Shown here: piece after piece, positions 1-7,987 of the stretch
Numbering within the stretch: the stretch's first letter is position 1
Layout of the letters: every line of letters begins with the position of its first letter
From: Candidatus Rifleibacterium amylolyticum
GTDB taxonomy: Bacteria; Muiribacteriota; Ozemobacteria; Ozemobacterales; Ozemobacteraceae
Length of the DNA: 64,000 nt
Direction: 5' to 3'
Assembly (NCBI GenBank): GCA_009917695.1
Contig: JAACJG010000006.1
Coordinates: 279,665 to 343,664, forward strand
The notes under the pieces: generated by a model
Seen by the model: only the letters and a program-made list of their open reading frames with translations
What the model was told of the DNA's origin: nothing
Database searches by the model: none
Made by a program: the position numbers and the translations under genes

Positions 1-1680
1 GCTGATCAGCGTATTGCCGACCACGGTGTTGCCCTGAGAAGACTTGAGAAGGCCCAGACTGCGGGTAAGAGTAGTCATTTCGCGCACAGCGATCGGATCT
101 GTTCCGTATACTTCTTCGATTCTGAAATCGGCCAGGCCAACGGTATTATCGGTGATAACCATACGATTGCTGTCGACATCAAAACTGGCTACGATATCGA
201 CACCGTCGGTTACTGCCTGGGCATTGACCGCTGAGATCACATCGAGGGGCGACTGCACGCTGGTCAGATCGACTCTTACCGTGCTGCCGTCATGAGTGAA
301 AATATCTATATAACCCGGTTCGATGCCCTTGCCGCCATTCAGCATCGAAAGCGGCGTGGTTTCCGATTCCATAACCGGGTCATAAGTCGATATGATCTGA
401 TTGCCTGCGCCGACACTGCGCGCGATACCAAGATCGCTTGCCGTATGCGGTGGCAGGTCTTTAATATAAAGCTGGGTGCGCGTAGAGGTAATGGCAAATT
501 CACCGGCGCCGCCAGTAATATCTTTGATTTCGATCCGTTTGTGAACCATGTCGAACTTGGCTTCAAGCGCTGCCCCACCGTTTACTGCATTAAGCTGGGC
601 AACGACGTCGCCAACTGTGGTTGCACCACTGATATCGACGCGATAGTTCTTGCCGTCGCGGGTATTGATATTGAGGTAACCGGCAGGGACCCCGAGGCCG
701 TTGTTAAGATCGGTGAGACTGGTAAACTCCGACAACATTTTCGGGTCTGAAAGTCCAACAAGAAGGCTTGAAAAACCGGCATTGCGGTTGATTCCAAGCG
801 CCACAGCCGTATCAGAAGGCACTTCTTCGATACCAGCCTCGAATGAGCGAGTGGCATTGATCATACCGATAACGTCATCAAGACGATGAGCGGTCGACAG
901 GTCGATCTTGTGTTCGACGCCATTCTGGTCTGTAATGATGATCGAGCCTTCCTGAACGCCGTTGCCCATGTTCATCATCTTCAGAGGCAAGCTTTCTTCA
1001 AGCGGCGGCATGGTATAGGTAAAACCAGGAGTCGGACTGACCGGGTTATCACCGAAAAAAAGCTCAAGACCGGTGATACTCTTTTGCAGAACGGTTCCGC
1101 GTTCGATTTCCGAGGTCAGACGCTTGTCGCTGCCGCCATAAAGAACGCTCATTATATTGTTGAGATTGGCATCAGCACGCTGATCGCCAAGAGAATAGGT
1201 CACCATGTCTTTGTTGAAATTGCCATCCTGACCGGTGAGAGCATTGAACGGCGGCGAATCAACCTTATGTCCGGCAAAAATGTATTCGCCGCCAATGTTG
1301 GTGTTCGCGACGTCGACCATATGCAGAATGAGTTCATTGATTTCAGTAGCGATGGCATCGCGGTCAGCCTGCACGAGAGTATCGTTGGCTCCCTGCACGG
1401 CGAGTTCACGCACGCGCTGAATTGCGCTTTCTATGGTAGAAAGCGCGCCATCGGTATTGTTGTACCAGTCGGTAACATGGTCGATATTGCGAACGAACTG
1501 AGTATTTTCGTTGATCTCAACCTTGTTCTGCATAATCAGGGCATTGTCTACCGGGCTTTCTGAGGCCCTGATATACTTGTTGCCAGAACTGATTCTGGTC
1601 TGCATTTCGTTAAGCGACGTGCTGTTACGGTTAACCTGATTGACGAACGAGTTGATAATCCACTGGTTGGTTATCCGCAT
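1..1680 (-). CDS. flgL: Flagellar hook-associated protein 3 (FlgL), 3' end beyond window
   Basis: FlgL is the second hook-filament junction protein and belongs to the flagellin superfamily. The frame is open for 560 residues from the ATG at 1680 to the window edge, so the C-terminus is missing. The N-terminus (MRITNQWI, then a stretch ending RISSGNKYIRASESP) is the flagellin-type D0/D1 helix. E. coli FlgL is about 317 residues, so this one is much longer. The extra length is three tandem units near residues 230-310, 320-395 and 441-525, each of the form LNxGxGI, G-x-I-x-I, VDLS/T, DVI/V-x-x-(I/L/V)N, resembling Flagellin_IN motifs. It lies 74 bases after flgK and is probably co-transcribed with it. 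Identity is firm; the role of the repeats is inferred as surface-exposed domains. Confidence 0.93.
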   Translation of the reverse strand, partial: MRITNQWIINSFVNQVNRNSTSLNEMQTRISSGNKYIRASESPVDNALIMQNKVEINENTQFVRNIDHVTDWYNNTDGALSTIESAIQRVRELAVQGANDTLVQADRDAIATEINELILHMVDVANTNIGGEYIFAGHKVDSPPFNALTGQDGNFNKDMVTYSLGDQRADANLNNIMSVLYGGSDKRLTSEIERGTVLQKSITGLELFFGDNPVSPTPGFTYTMPPLEESLPLKMMNMGNGVQEGSIIITDQNGVEHKIDLSTAHRLDDVIGMINATRSFEAGIEEVPSDTAVALGINRNAGFSSLLVGLSDPKMLSEFTSLTDLNNGLGVPAGYLNINTRDGKNYRVDISGATTVGDVVAQLNAVNGGAALEAKFDMVHKRIEIKDITGGAGEFAITSTRTQLYIKDLPPHTASDLGIARSVGAGNQIISTYDPVMESETTPLSMLNGGKGIEPGYIDIFTHDGSTVRVDLTSVQSPLDVISAVNAQAVTDGVDIVASFDVDSNRMVITDNTVGLADFRIEEVYGTDPIAVREMTTLTRSLGLLKSSQGNTVVGNTLIS

Positions 1681-1754
1681 ATCACCTGTCTCCTTATTTG
1701 CCTTGTCTTTCTTTCAGGATCTGTTTTGTGAGAGTCTGCCCGACCTTAGCGCCG

Positions 1755-3755
1755 TCAGATCATTCCATTGATGACTTTGTCAAGCATTTCATCGACGACT
1801 GTAATAACCTTGGCAGCAGCGTTATAAGCATGCTGAAAGCGAATCAGATTAGCCAGCTCTTCATCGAGAGAAACGCCGGAAAGCTCCTGGCGCTTGGCGT
1901 CGAGCTGGCTGAGCAGACTTTTGCTGTAATCAGCTTCGGTCTCGTAGCGTTTGCTTTGTGCCGCAATGTCGGTAACCAGCTGATTGTAAAAGTCGTTGAA
2001 GGATGACTTGCCGTCATTGAAAAAATTAGTGTATTTGAGCTGAGCGATCTTGATAGCGTTAGAACCATCACCATCGCCGTTATAAGTTCGTATACGATCG
2101 GTCGGGTTTTCGATGGTGCCGCCGGCAGCAGCTATAGTATTGAGATCGGCCTTGATGTAATCTTCGATAGCCAGATTCTGAATAGCGTTTTTATAAGGGT
2201 CATTGGTATCGAGGTATTCGAGCGGCTTGAAGAAGTTGCGGCCAGAAACGCCATCCATGCCGTAACCAGTGCGATGCACCTGGTTGGTCTCGACAGCGAT
2301 GGTATAAGCGAGCTTGTTGAGGTCATCTATCGCCTGTTGCAAGGCGCCATCGCGCACTTCAAGAAGACCTTTGAGCTTACCCGAAGTAACGACCGGGCGC
2401 AGGTCAAGGTTGGCGACGCCTTCACCGCGCAGCAAAATAGTGACGCCATCGAGAGCGTCAGAAACAGTATTCTTTGAAGAAGCATAGGCCCGTCCATTGA
2501 TACTGAACATGGCATCCTGCGCCACTTTGTTATCCTGAAGATTGAGAACGGTAAACAGGTTACTGGTACCGTCTGACGTCTTGATCTCGTAATCTTTGCC
2601 TGTCTGCGAAGATTTGAGAACTATCTGACCTGATTCATTGATATACGCTTCGACGTTGATATTGGCCTCATCGAGCATACCAGCAAGATCCTGCATATTG
2701 GTGTTGTCAGCATCGATAAAAAACTCACGACCATTGACGACAAAGCTGCCGCTGGTTATACCAAAGTCTGACAGCGGGCCATTGAGCGGATGGAAAGTGA
2801 GAAACGAATACTGTTCATGCGCCTGAGCGATCTGCCCTACTGTAATCGTAATATTGCGCTGTTCATCAGTATGAGTCAGAGCGGCCGAAGCAACTTCGAC
2901 ATTGTCTGAAAACTCCGGGTATCTCTCACTGCCGCTGACGGTGCTGAATGTTTCACCATTCTTTACCGTGATATTCAGATCATGTGCGTAGATATTCTGA
3001 ACCAGAGTATGCGTTCCGCAGTTGACATTCAAAAAGTCTTTTTCATCATAATGAAAGGTTACGTTGACCAGCTTTGCCAGATCTTCTAACGCCTTCTGGC
3101 GCTGATCGCGCAGGTCGTTGGCGACATTTACGTTCGACTCAGAGCGACCGATCTGCTCATTGAGCCCGGCAATTCTATGCGCGAGTTCGTTCACCTCACC
3201 AACAGTGTCGCGAATCTGGCTTTCAATGCTGGCCTGCGAGCACCAGGTTGGAGATCCCTGCAGACGTCGCAGCTGATCGTCTACCTCTTGAAACAATGAA
3301 ACCAGGGTCTCGGTTTCTTCGACCAGATTGCGGCGCAAAGCGGTATTTGAAGCATCGTTAGCGAGATCTTCCCAGGCGGCCCAGTATTTATCGAGCTGAT
3401 CACGCACGGTCGCGGTGCCAGGTTCGTTGACGATCGCCTCGATCTGTTTCATCAGACTGTCGGCTGTCGATTTCCATTCGAGCGTTGTGGTCTCTTTGGT
3501 AATCTTGGCGTCGATGAATTCGTCGCGGAACTGCTGAATCTGGGCAACAGTGGCCCCGGTACCAACCTGACCAGGCACAACCGGAGTATACATGCTGGTA
3601 ATCATGTATGGTCTGCTGGCTTCCAATACGGCCTTCTGGCGCGAGTAGCCTTCGGTATTGGCGTTGGCAATGTTGTGCGAAGTGACTTCCATCGCCTTGC
3701 GTTGCGTGAAAATGCCACTTTTACCGATGTTCAGACCAAAAAACGTTCCAGCCAT
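1755..3755 (-). CDS. flgK: Flagellar hook-associated protein 1 (FlgK)
   Basis: FlgK forms the first ring of the hook-filament junction. The 666-residue product begins MAGTFFGLNIGKSGIF and continues QRKAMEVTSHNIANANTEGY, the conserved rod/hook/HAP N-terminal motif. It ends with the matching C-terminal helix (LANLIRFQHAYNAAAKVI, then VVDEMLDKVINGM). It is longer than E. coli FlgK (547 residues), the additional sequence lying in the middle. The ATG at 3755 follows AAGGAGG at good spacing. Upstream are a sigma-28-type promoter and a strong terminator that separates it from flgN. flgL follows directly. The assignment is secure. Confidence 0.97.
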   Translation of the reverse strand: MAGTFFGLNIGKSGIFTQRKAMEVTSHNIANANTEGYSRQKAVLEASRPYMITSMYTPVVPGQVGTGATVAQIQQFRDEFIDAKITKETTTLEWKSTADSLMKQIEAIVNEPGTATVRDQLDKYWAAWEDLANDASNTALRRNLVEETETLVSLFQEVDDQLRRLQGSPTWCSQASIESQIRDTVGEVNELAHRIAGLNEQIGRSESNVNVANDLRDQRQKALEDLAKLVNVTFHYDEKDFLNVNCGTHTLVQNIYAHDLNITVKNGETFSTVSGSERYPEFSDNVEVASAALTHTDEQRNITITVGQIAQAHEQYSFLTFHPLNGPLSDFGITSGSFVVNGREFFIDADNTNMQDLAGMLDEANINVEAYINESGQIVLKSSQTGKDYEIKTSDGTSNLFTVLNLQDNKVAQDAMFSINGRAYASSKNTVSDALDGVTILLRGEGVANLDLRPVVTSGKLKGLLEVRDGALQQAIDDLNKLAYTIAVETNQVHRTGYGMDGVSGRNFFKPLEYLDTNDPYKNAIQNLAIEDYIKADLNTIAAAGGTIENPTDRIRTYNGDGDGSNAIKIAQLKYTNFFNDGKSSFNDFYNQLVTDIAAQSKRYETEADYSKSLLSQLDAKRQELSGVSLDEELANLIRFQHAYNAAAKVITVVDEMLDKVINGMI

Positions 3756-3824
3756 CGCCGGCCTCCTTATTTTGATGGCGTTTTTATATGTGCCATCGGG
3801 AATATATATTTTCCCCTATTATCT

Positions 3825-3852
3825 TTATCGGCGATTTACTGAAGTAAAATTA
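3825..3852 (-). promoter_or_regulatory. Sigma-28 (FliA)-type promoter for flgKL
   Basis: On the minus strand the -10 element is GCCGATAA (3832 to 3825), an exact match to the flagellar sigma-28 consensus. Twelve bases upstream is TAATTTTA (3852 to 3845), matching 5 of 8 positions of TAAAGTTT. It sits between the terminator at 3861-3912 and the flgK start, giving a leader of about 60 bases. The leader contains two small hairpins (GGGAA/TTCCC and GATGGC/GCCATC). Presence of flgM upstream supports sigma-28 control. Confidence 0.8.
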
Positions 3853-3860
3853 GTACAAAA

Positions 3861-3912
3861 AATCTCCGTAACAGCAGAAGCGCATTAAATGCGTTCTGCC
3901 GCTACGAAGATT
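3861..3912 (-). terminator. Strong intrinsic terminator between flgN and flgK
   Basis: The arms AATCTTCGTAGCGGCAGAA and TTCTGCTGTTACGGAGATT extend through CGCATT/AATGCG to a stem of about 25 pairs with one bulge. It is followed on the minus strand by six T. Three positions pair as G-U only if the RNA is read from the minus strand; on the plus strand they would be A-C mismatches. The structure is therefore selected as minus-strand RNA. It ends the flgM-flgN transcript, or acts as an attenuator before flgK. Confidence 0.85.
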
Positions 3913-3942
3913 TTTACTGTTTTAGTCTAGACCCGGGCTCTC

Positions 3943-4051
3943 GGCAGGGTCTCAACGCTACAACTCTCACCAGGCGAAAACTAATTATGAAAAGCTATGG
4001 CCTTGCGTCAATACTGCCTGGCTCGAAGTTTTCGCTTATGAGATCCCTGCC
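3943..4051 (-). ncRNA. Candidate structured RNA (pseudoknot or switch) in the flgN-flgK interval
   Basis: This gene-free stretch (3756-4135) holds a closed RNA-like domain. An outer helix pairs GGCAGGG-A-TCTCA (4051-4039) with TGAGACCCTGCC (3954-3943) with one bulged base. Inside it, AGCGAAAACT-type sequence (4035-4027) can pair with 3982-3974 (nine pairs), and CCAGGC (4021-4016) with GCCTGG (3975-3970). The two inner helices cross and share two bases, so they form either a pseudoknot or two competing states. A terminator follows 30 bases downstream. I do not recognise a known riboswitch family. Its function is unknown. Confidence 0.45.
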
Positions 4052-4135
4052 TGCGCCCTTTCAAGGTTTATTGAACTCATGTTCAACGATTCAATGGCAA
4101 AGGAATCTCGGCGAACTCATCTTAGCTTTTTTAAG

Positions 4136-4621
4136 TCAGGCTTTGCGGTCTACGAGTTTGGGGCCGGTTGGCTTTGGCGGCTGTTTGCCGCCGGGGCCGT
4201 AGGTCACTCCGCCTGGCACTCTGGTGATCAATTTGATCGAGTACTGCGTAAGTTCAAGCGCCTGTTCGAGCAGTTTCTGGTTTTCGTCGTTGACACCCTT
4301 GATTTCGCCCATCACATCACGCAGCTGATTGCCAAGAAGCCACAGATCAGACTTGCTGTCAGCATCTGCAATCTTTTCGACGGCAGCATCGAGATTGGCG
4401 TCTTCGCTGCCGGCGATATTAGCGACATGTTCGCGGCGCATCTGCTCAAGATCGATCAGCCTCTGCACCAGGAGTTCTTCCTGGGTGACTATCGTCTGCA
4501 GATCGGTCGAAAACTTCTCGAGCAGCAGCTTTTTTTTGTCGCGGGCAAAGCTAAGCAGCTTCTGATAGATGGTAAGCTCTTCAGCCAGGATGGCTTTGAG
4601 CTCTTCAATCGCTTGTTTCAA
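4136..4621 (-). CDS. flgN: FlgN-like flagellar export chaperone
   Basis: This 161-residue, strongly helical protein has the heptad-rich pattern of FlgN (LLSFARDKKKLLLEKF, then TDLQTIVTQEELLVQRLIDL). FlgN is the cytoplasmic chaperone that delivers FlgK and FlgL to the flagellar export gate. The C-terminal tail is basic and glycine/proline-rich. The start is TTG at 4621; no earlier ATG fits, and the flgM stop lies eight bases upstream, so the two genes are translationally close. Sequence conservation in FlgN is low, and the call leans on its position between flgM and flgK. Confidence 0.78.
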   Translation of the reverse strand: MKQAIEELKAILAEELTIYQKLLSFARDKKKLLLEKFSTDLQTIVTQEELLVQRLIDLEQMRREHVANIAGSEDANLDAAVEKIADADSKSDLWLLGNQLRDVMGEIKGVNDENQKLLEQALELTQYSIKLITRVPGGVTYGPGGKQPPKPTGPKLVDRKA

Positions 4622-4629
4622 AGGGGGTC

Positions 4630-5013
4630 TCAGCCTTCCCAGGATTTGGTGACAGCTCCGCTGGCAAACAGCTTTTCAGCTACCGCTTCGGGAGAAACGT
4701 TATACTGTCCGGCATCGAAAAGCTTCTTAATGCGGTCTACCCTGTCGGCTCTTACTTCTGGTTCGCTGGCAACAACTTCGGCAGCGAACTTGATGGTATC
4801 GACCGGGTCAGCCTGGGCTACCGGCTTACCCGACAATATCGGATTGTTCGGGTTGATACCGCTGGGTGGATGAAAACTGCGGGCCGGGCCTTCTGTCTTA
4901 CCGGTCGAATCCTGCATCATCTTGCTGAATTCGCCGTCAGGCTTATCTGCCTTGGCTTTTTTCACCTGGTCCTGATAGATTCTTGTTATGTTTACATCAC
5001 TGGAAACCTTCAT
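4630..5013 (-). CDS. flgM: Anti-sigma-28 factor FlgM
   Basis: FlgM binds and holds sigma-28 (FliA) until the hook is complete and FlgM is exported. The conserved part is the C-terminal block VRADRVDRIKKLFDAGQYNV followed by SPEAVAEKL, the sigma-binding helix region. I place the start at the ATG at 5013 because AGGAGG lies at ideal distance; a longer frame upstream has no such site. The product is then 127 residues, slightly longer than the usual 90-100, with a polar N-terminal half. It leads an operon with flgN and has its own sigma-70 type promoter at 5130-5158. Confidence 0.88.
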   Translation of the reverse strand: MKVSSDVNITRIYQDQVKKAKADKPDGEFSKMMQDSTGKTEGPARSFHPPSGINPNNPILSGKPVAQADPVDTIKFAAEVVASEPEVRADRVDRIKKLFDAGQYNVSPEAVAEKLFASGAVTKSWEG

Positions 5014-5129
5014 GGTTCCTCCTACTCCCTGAACGTCTTCCCCCTGGTGTGTCTTTAACTGACGGAGGACGCCTCCATGGGTGAATATCGACCGAACAGG
5101 CAGGTTCATTTAGCTAAATTCTACAAATT

Positions 5130-5158
5130 ATTCTAGCCCGCCCACCAATCAAAGTCAA
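5130..5158 (-). promoter_or_regulatory. Sigma-70-type promoter for flgMN
   Basis: On the minus strand TTGACT (5158-5153) and TAGAAT (5135-5130) are separated by 17 bases. Transcription would start near 5123, leaving a leader of about 110 bases before the flgM ATG at 5013. Confidence 0.7.
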
Positions 5159-5183
5159 TAAGCAAACCTGACTGAAAAAGCGA

Positions 5184-5212
5184 GGGGCCGGCAACCTTTG
5201 CGGGCCGGCCCC
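5184..5212 (-). terminator. Terminator of the bamA-lpxA operon
   Basis: GGGGCCGGC (5184-5192) and GCCGGCCCC (5204-5212) form a perfect nine-pair GC-rich stem. On the minus strand it is followed by TCGCTTTTTC. It lies 22 bases after the lpxA stop. Confidence 0.85.
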
Positions 5213-5233
5213 TGAAAATCGTCTGGTCTGGTG

Positions 5234-6037
5234 TTATTCTTCGCTGATGTTGCTGCGACGTGTGCGCTTGTAAACGCCGCGTTTGGAATTCTTGATGAAA
5301 TCGTAGAAGAGTTTAACGTTTTCGTCTTCTGCGTCGAGCAGTTCGTCCCACTTCGCCAGAACCTGCGAAACGTTCATTTCTGAGCGGAAAAAGACTTTGT
5401 ACAATTCCTTGATGCTGGCCAACGACTCTTTTGAGACATTATTGCGGCGCAGACCTACGGCATTCAGGCCGACTACGCGGGCAGGGTTCCCGTCAATCTT
5501 TATAAATGGAGGAACATCTTTGACGATCTTGCTCATACCGCCGATCATTACCATGCTGCCGACCTTGCAGAACTGGTGAATACCGGTGAAACCGCCAAGA
5601 ACGGCGCGATTACCGATCTCAACGTGCCCGGCAAGTGTAGTGCAGTTCGACATGATGTTGAAGCTGCCGACCTTGCAGTTGTGGGCAATATGAACATACG
5701 CCATAAACAGGTTGCCATCACCGATAACAGTTGAATTGCCTTCGCCTTCGGCGAGGTGAACGGTGGTGAATTCGCGGAAATGATTGCCATTACCGATTTT
5801 AACGAAAGTCTTCTCGCCCTTGTATTTGAGATCCTGGGGAGGGGCGCCGATTATAACCGACGGGTGAATGACGTTATCTTCACCAATGGTCGTGTAACCC
5901 TCGATAACTGCGCTTGAACCGACTGTGGTATTGGCGCCAATTTCGACGTGTTCACCAATTCTGGCAAATGGTCCGACGTTGACGGTCGGGTGGAGTCTGG
6001 CACTCGAATGAACTATAGCTGTTGAATGAACAGGCAT
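5234..6037 (-). CDS. lpxA: UDP-N-acetylglucosamine O-acyltransferase LpxA
   Basis: LpxA catalyses the first step of lipid A synthesis in the cytoplasm, moving a 3-hydroxyacyl chain from ACP to UDP-GlcNAc. The 267-residue product matches the family length. It has a left-handed beta helix of hexapeptide repeats from residue 5 (IHSSARLHPTVNVGPFARIG), the LpxA signature GAPPQDLKYKGE, the catalytic histidine region AYVHIAHNCKVG, and the C-terminal helical acyl-binding part (AVGLRRNNVSKESLASIKEL). It is the last gene of the operon, 21 bases after lpxC/fabZ, and precedes a clear terminator. Confidence 0.97.
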   Translation of the reverse strand: MPVHSTAIVHSSARLHPTVNVGPFARIGEHVEIGANTTVGSSAVIEGYTTIGEDNVIHPSVIIGAPPQDLKYKGEKTFVKIGNGNHFREFTTVHLAEGEGNSTVIGDGNLFMAYVHIAHNCKVGSFNIMSNCTTLAGHVEIGNRAVLGGFTGIHQFCKVGSMVMIGGMSKIVKDVPPFIKIDGNPARVVGLNAVGLRRNNVSKESLASIKELYKVFFRSEMNVSQVLAKWDELLDAEDENVKLFYDFIKNSKRGVYKRTRRSNISEE

Positions 6038-6058
6038 TTATCTACTCCTTGCTCAAGG

Positions 6059-7351
6059 TCAGACGATCTGGAACATGAGCTCGCCACCGGTGACCAGCTC
6101 GCCATCAACGCGGGCCTCAGCTTCAACCTTGCCGGTATTGCCCCGCACCTTGAGGACCTTGATATGAAACTCAAGCCGGTCTCCAGGAACGACTGGCCGG
6201 CGGAATCTTACTTTATCTATACCACAAAAGAAGGGAACCTTGCCTTTATGTTCTGGCTGCGACAAAAACAGAACACCGGCAACCTGTGCCATGGCCTCTA
6301 CGATCAACACGCCGGGCATGACCGGTTTATGAGGAAAGTGCCCGTTGAAAAATTCTTCGTTGGCAGTGACGTTTTTAATACCGACAATCGATTCGCCGGG
6401 AACCATTGACAGGATTCTGTCGACAAGCAGAAAAGGATAGCGATGCGGCAGAATCGCCTTGACTTCTTCAATGTACATCATCTTGTTTTCCTTTCGCTGC
6501 TGAGACTCAGCATACTTTGCCCTCAGCATTTTAGCAAATTTCACGTTAAAACTGTGGCCGGTTTTTTCAGCAATGATATGGCCGCGTAGCGGACGACCGA
6601 TCAACGAAAAATCTCCGACCAGGTCGAGTATCTTGTGAAGAATGAGTTCGTCTTCATCACGCAGACCTTCTGGATTAACGACTTTTCCATGATTATCAAT
6701 GACAACGGCGTTTTCGAGACTGCCGCCACGTGCCAGATTATTCTGTTTAAGCATGTCGAACTCACGTTCGAAACCAAAGGTGCGCGCGCGACAGATGCGA
6801 TTTTTAAATATTTCCGGGCTGATTTCGATATGAAGATGGCGAGGAGCTACCAGATTGTCGGCATAGGCCAGATGGTAAGTCACTTCGAAGCGTTCAGAAG
6901 GCAGATACGACATCGACTTGTCGCCTTCAGCAAGGCTGAGAATCTCATTAAACGAGCAATAATCTCTATCTGCTTCCTGAGCCATCAGGCCAGCTTCTTC
7001 AATCATTTTGACAAAACTTGCAGCGCTGCCATCAAGCACGGGCGGCTCTTCGCTCGAAAGTCTGATTTCCAGATTATCGACTCCACAGCCACGCAAAGCA
7101 GACAGAACATGTTCTACAGTATGTACTGAAGCACCATTCTCGCTGATAATGGTGCCGCGGTTGGTAGCGACGACATTATCCAGAATTGGCCTGATGCTGG
7201 GAGTTCCTTCTAGGTCTGTTCTTATAAAGACAATGCCGCTGCCTGCAGGTGCCGGGATGAACTGCATGTTTGCCGGTTTGCCGGTATGCAGGCCAAGACC
7301 TTCACAGCTGCAACTGCCTGCCAGGGTAAATTGTCGATTGGCTTGAGTCAT
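6059..7351 (-). CDS. lpxC/fabZ: LpxC-FabZ fusion: UDP-3-O-acyl-GlcNAc deacetylase / hydroxyacyl-ACP dehydratase
   Basis: This is a bifunctional 430-residue enzyme. Residues 1-280 are LpxC, the zinc deacetylase that commits UDP-3-O-acyl-GlcNAc to lipid A: zinc ligands lie in [11 protein letters not shown] and in [14 protein letters not shown], and the catalytic histidine in AEKTGHSFN. After a basic linker, residues 290-430 are FabZ, the 3-hydroxyacyl-ACP dehydratase, with [12 protein letters not shown] and the catalytic His/Glu block [20 protein letters not shown]. The fusion joins enzymes that compete for the hydroxyacyl-ACP pool. LpxC-FabZ fusions are known from Bacteroidetes, Chlorobi and some other diderms. 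All key residues are present. Confidence 0.97.
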   Translation of the reverse strand: MTQANRQFTLAGSCSCEGLGLHTGKPANMQFIPAPAGSGIVFIRTDLEGTPSIRPILDNVVATNRGTIISENGASVHTVEHVLSALRGCGVDNLEIRLSSEEPPVLDGSAASFVKMIEEAGLMAQEADRDYCSFNEILSLAEGDKSMSYLPSERFEVTYHLAYADNLVAPRHLHIEISPEIFKNRICRARTFGFEREFDMLKQNNLARGGSLENAVVIDNHGKVVNPEGLRDEDELILHKILDLVGDFSLIGRPLRGHIIAEKTGHSFNVKFAKMLRAKYAESQQRKENKMMYIEEVKAILPHRYPFLLVDRILSMVPGESIVGIKNVTANEEFFNGHFPHKPVMPGVLIVEAMAQVAGVLFLSQPEHKGKVPFFCGIDKVRFRRPVVPGDRLEFHIKVLKVRGNTGKVEAEARVDGELVTGGELMFQIV

Positions 7352-7354
7352 TGA

Positions 7355-7987
7355 TTAAAAGGAGCGAAAATAGTTGATGTTGTAGATTTCTTCTTTGGCG
7401 TCGCGCTGACCGATTTCGAGGCTGACGCCGGGATAAGGGCTGAGTTTAACACCAAAAGTATTTATCTCATCGACGCGCTCGGCACTCAGAGTAATCAGCG
7501 GGAAGACCATTTTTTCGACACCGTAAAAGAATTTGCGATCGGTGGTTACCGGCTCTTTGTAAAAGCCGCCATGTAGATGCACCCCGAAGGTTTCTATAGA
7601 TTTCGAAGCCGCGAAGTAAAAAATCTTTGAGCCCAGTGTCGTAGCAAGGTCAGAAGCGCCATAAACAATGCTTGGCAGCATTTCAGCTTCTTCAAGCAAC
7701 TTGATTTTAACGCTGATCGGGTTTTCGCCCTTGAATTCGCCATTAAGATGCTTCAGAACCGACAGTTCGACGAGATCGCCAAACATTGCCTGCGAAAGCA
7801 TGAAAGCAGAATGGCTGTCATCGTTGATATAGTTGGTTGCCGATCTGGCATAACCGGTTGGCATTGAAAAAATCGCAGTGCCCATGTATCGGGAACGCCT
7901 TACGCTGTCGGCTGCTGAAACCGGTGAAACCGCAAAGGTTGCCAGAATCAGTATTACCATCAGTTTGAGAGTTCTACAAAAAGTCAT
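7355..7987 (-). CDS. Unknown secreted, probably outer-membrane protein
   Basis: I do not recognise a family. The 210-residue product has a typical Sec signal peptide (LMVILILATFAVSPVSAA, cut near residue 25). Beyond it are alternating hydrophobic segments and an aromatic C-terminus (NINYFRSF) typical of outer-membrane beta-strands. Stretches such as FGVKLSPYPGVSLEIGQRD recall YjbH-like or small beta-barrel proteins, but this is only resemblance. Its start overlaps the lpxD stop by four bases and lpxC/fabZ begins three bases after its stop, so it is embedded in the lipid A operon. That suggests an envelope role. Confidence 0.7.
   Translation of the reverse strand: MTFCRTLKLMVILILATFAVSPVSAADSVRRSRYMGTAIFSMPTGYARSATNYINDDSHSAFMLSQAMFGDLVELSVLKHLNGEFKGENPISVKIKLLEEAEMLPSIVYGASDLATTLGSKIFYFAASKSIETFGVHLHGGFYKEPVTTDRKFFYGVEKMVFPLITLSAERVDEINTFGVKLSPYPGVSLEIGQRDAKEEIYNINYFRSF

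Noticed and set aside
3943..4051. c-di-GMP (GEMM) riboswitch, because of GACGCAAGGCC near 4000
   Set aside because: Only this short string matches; the conserved GGGCAAACC-type and tetraloop receptor parts and the two-helix layout are absent.
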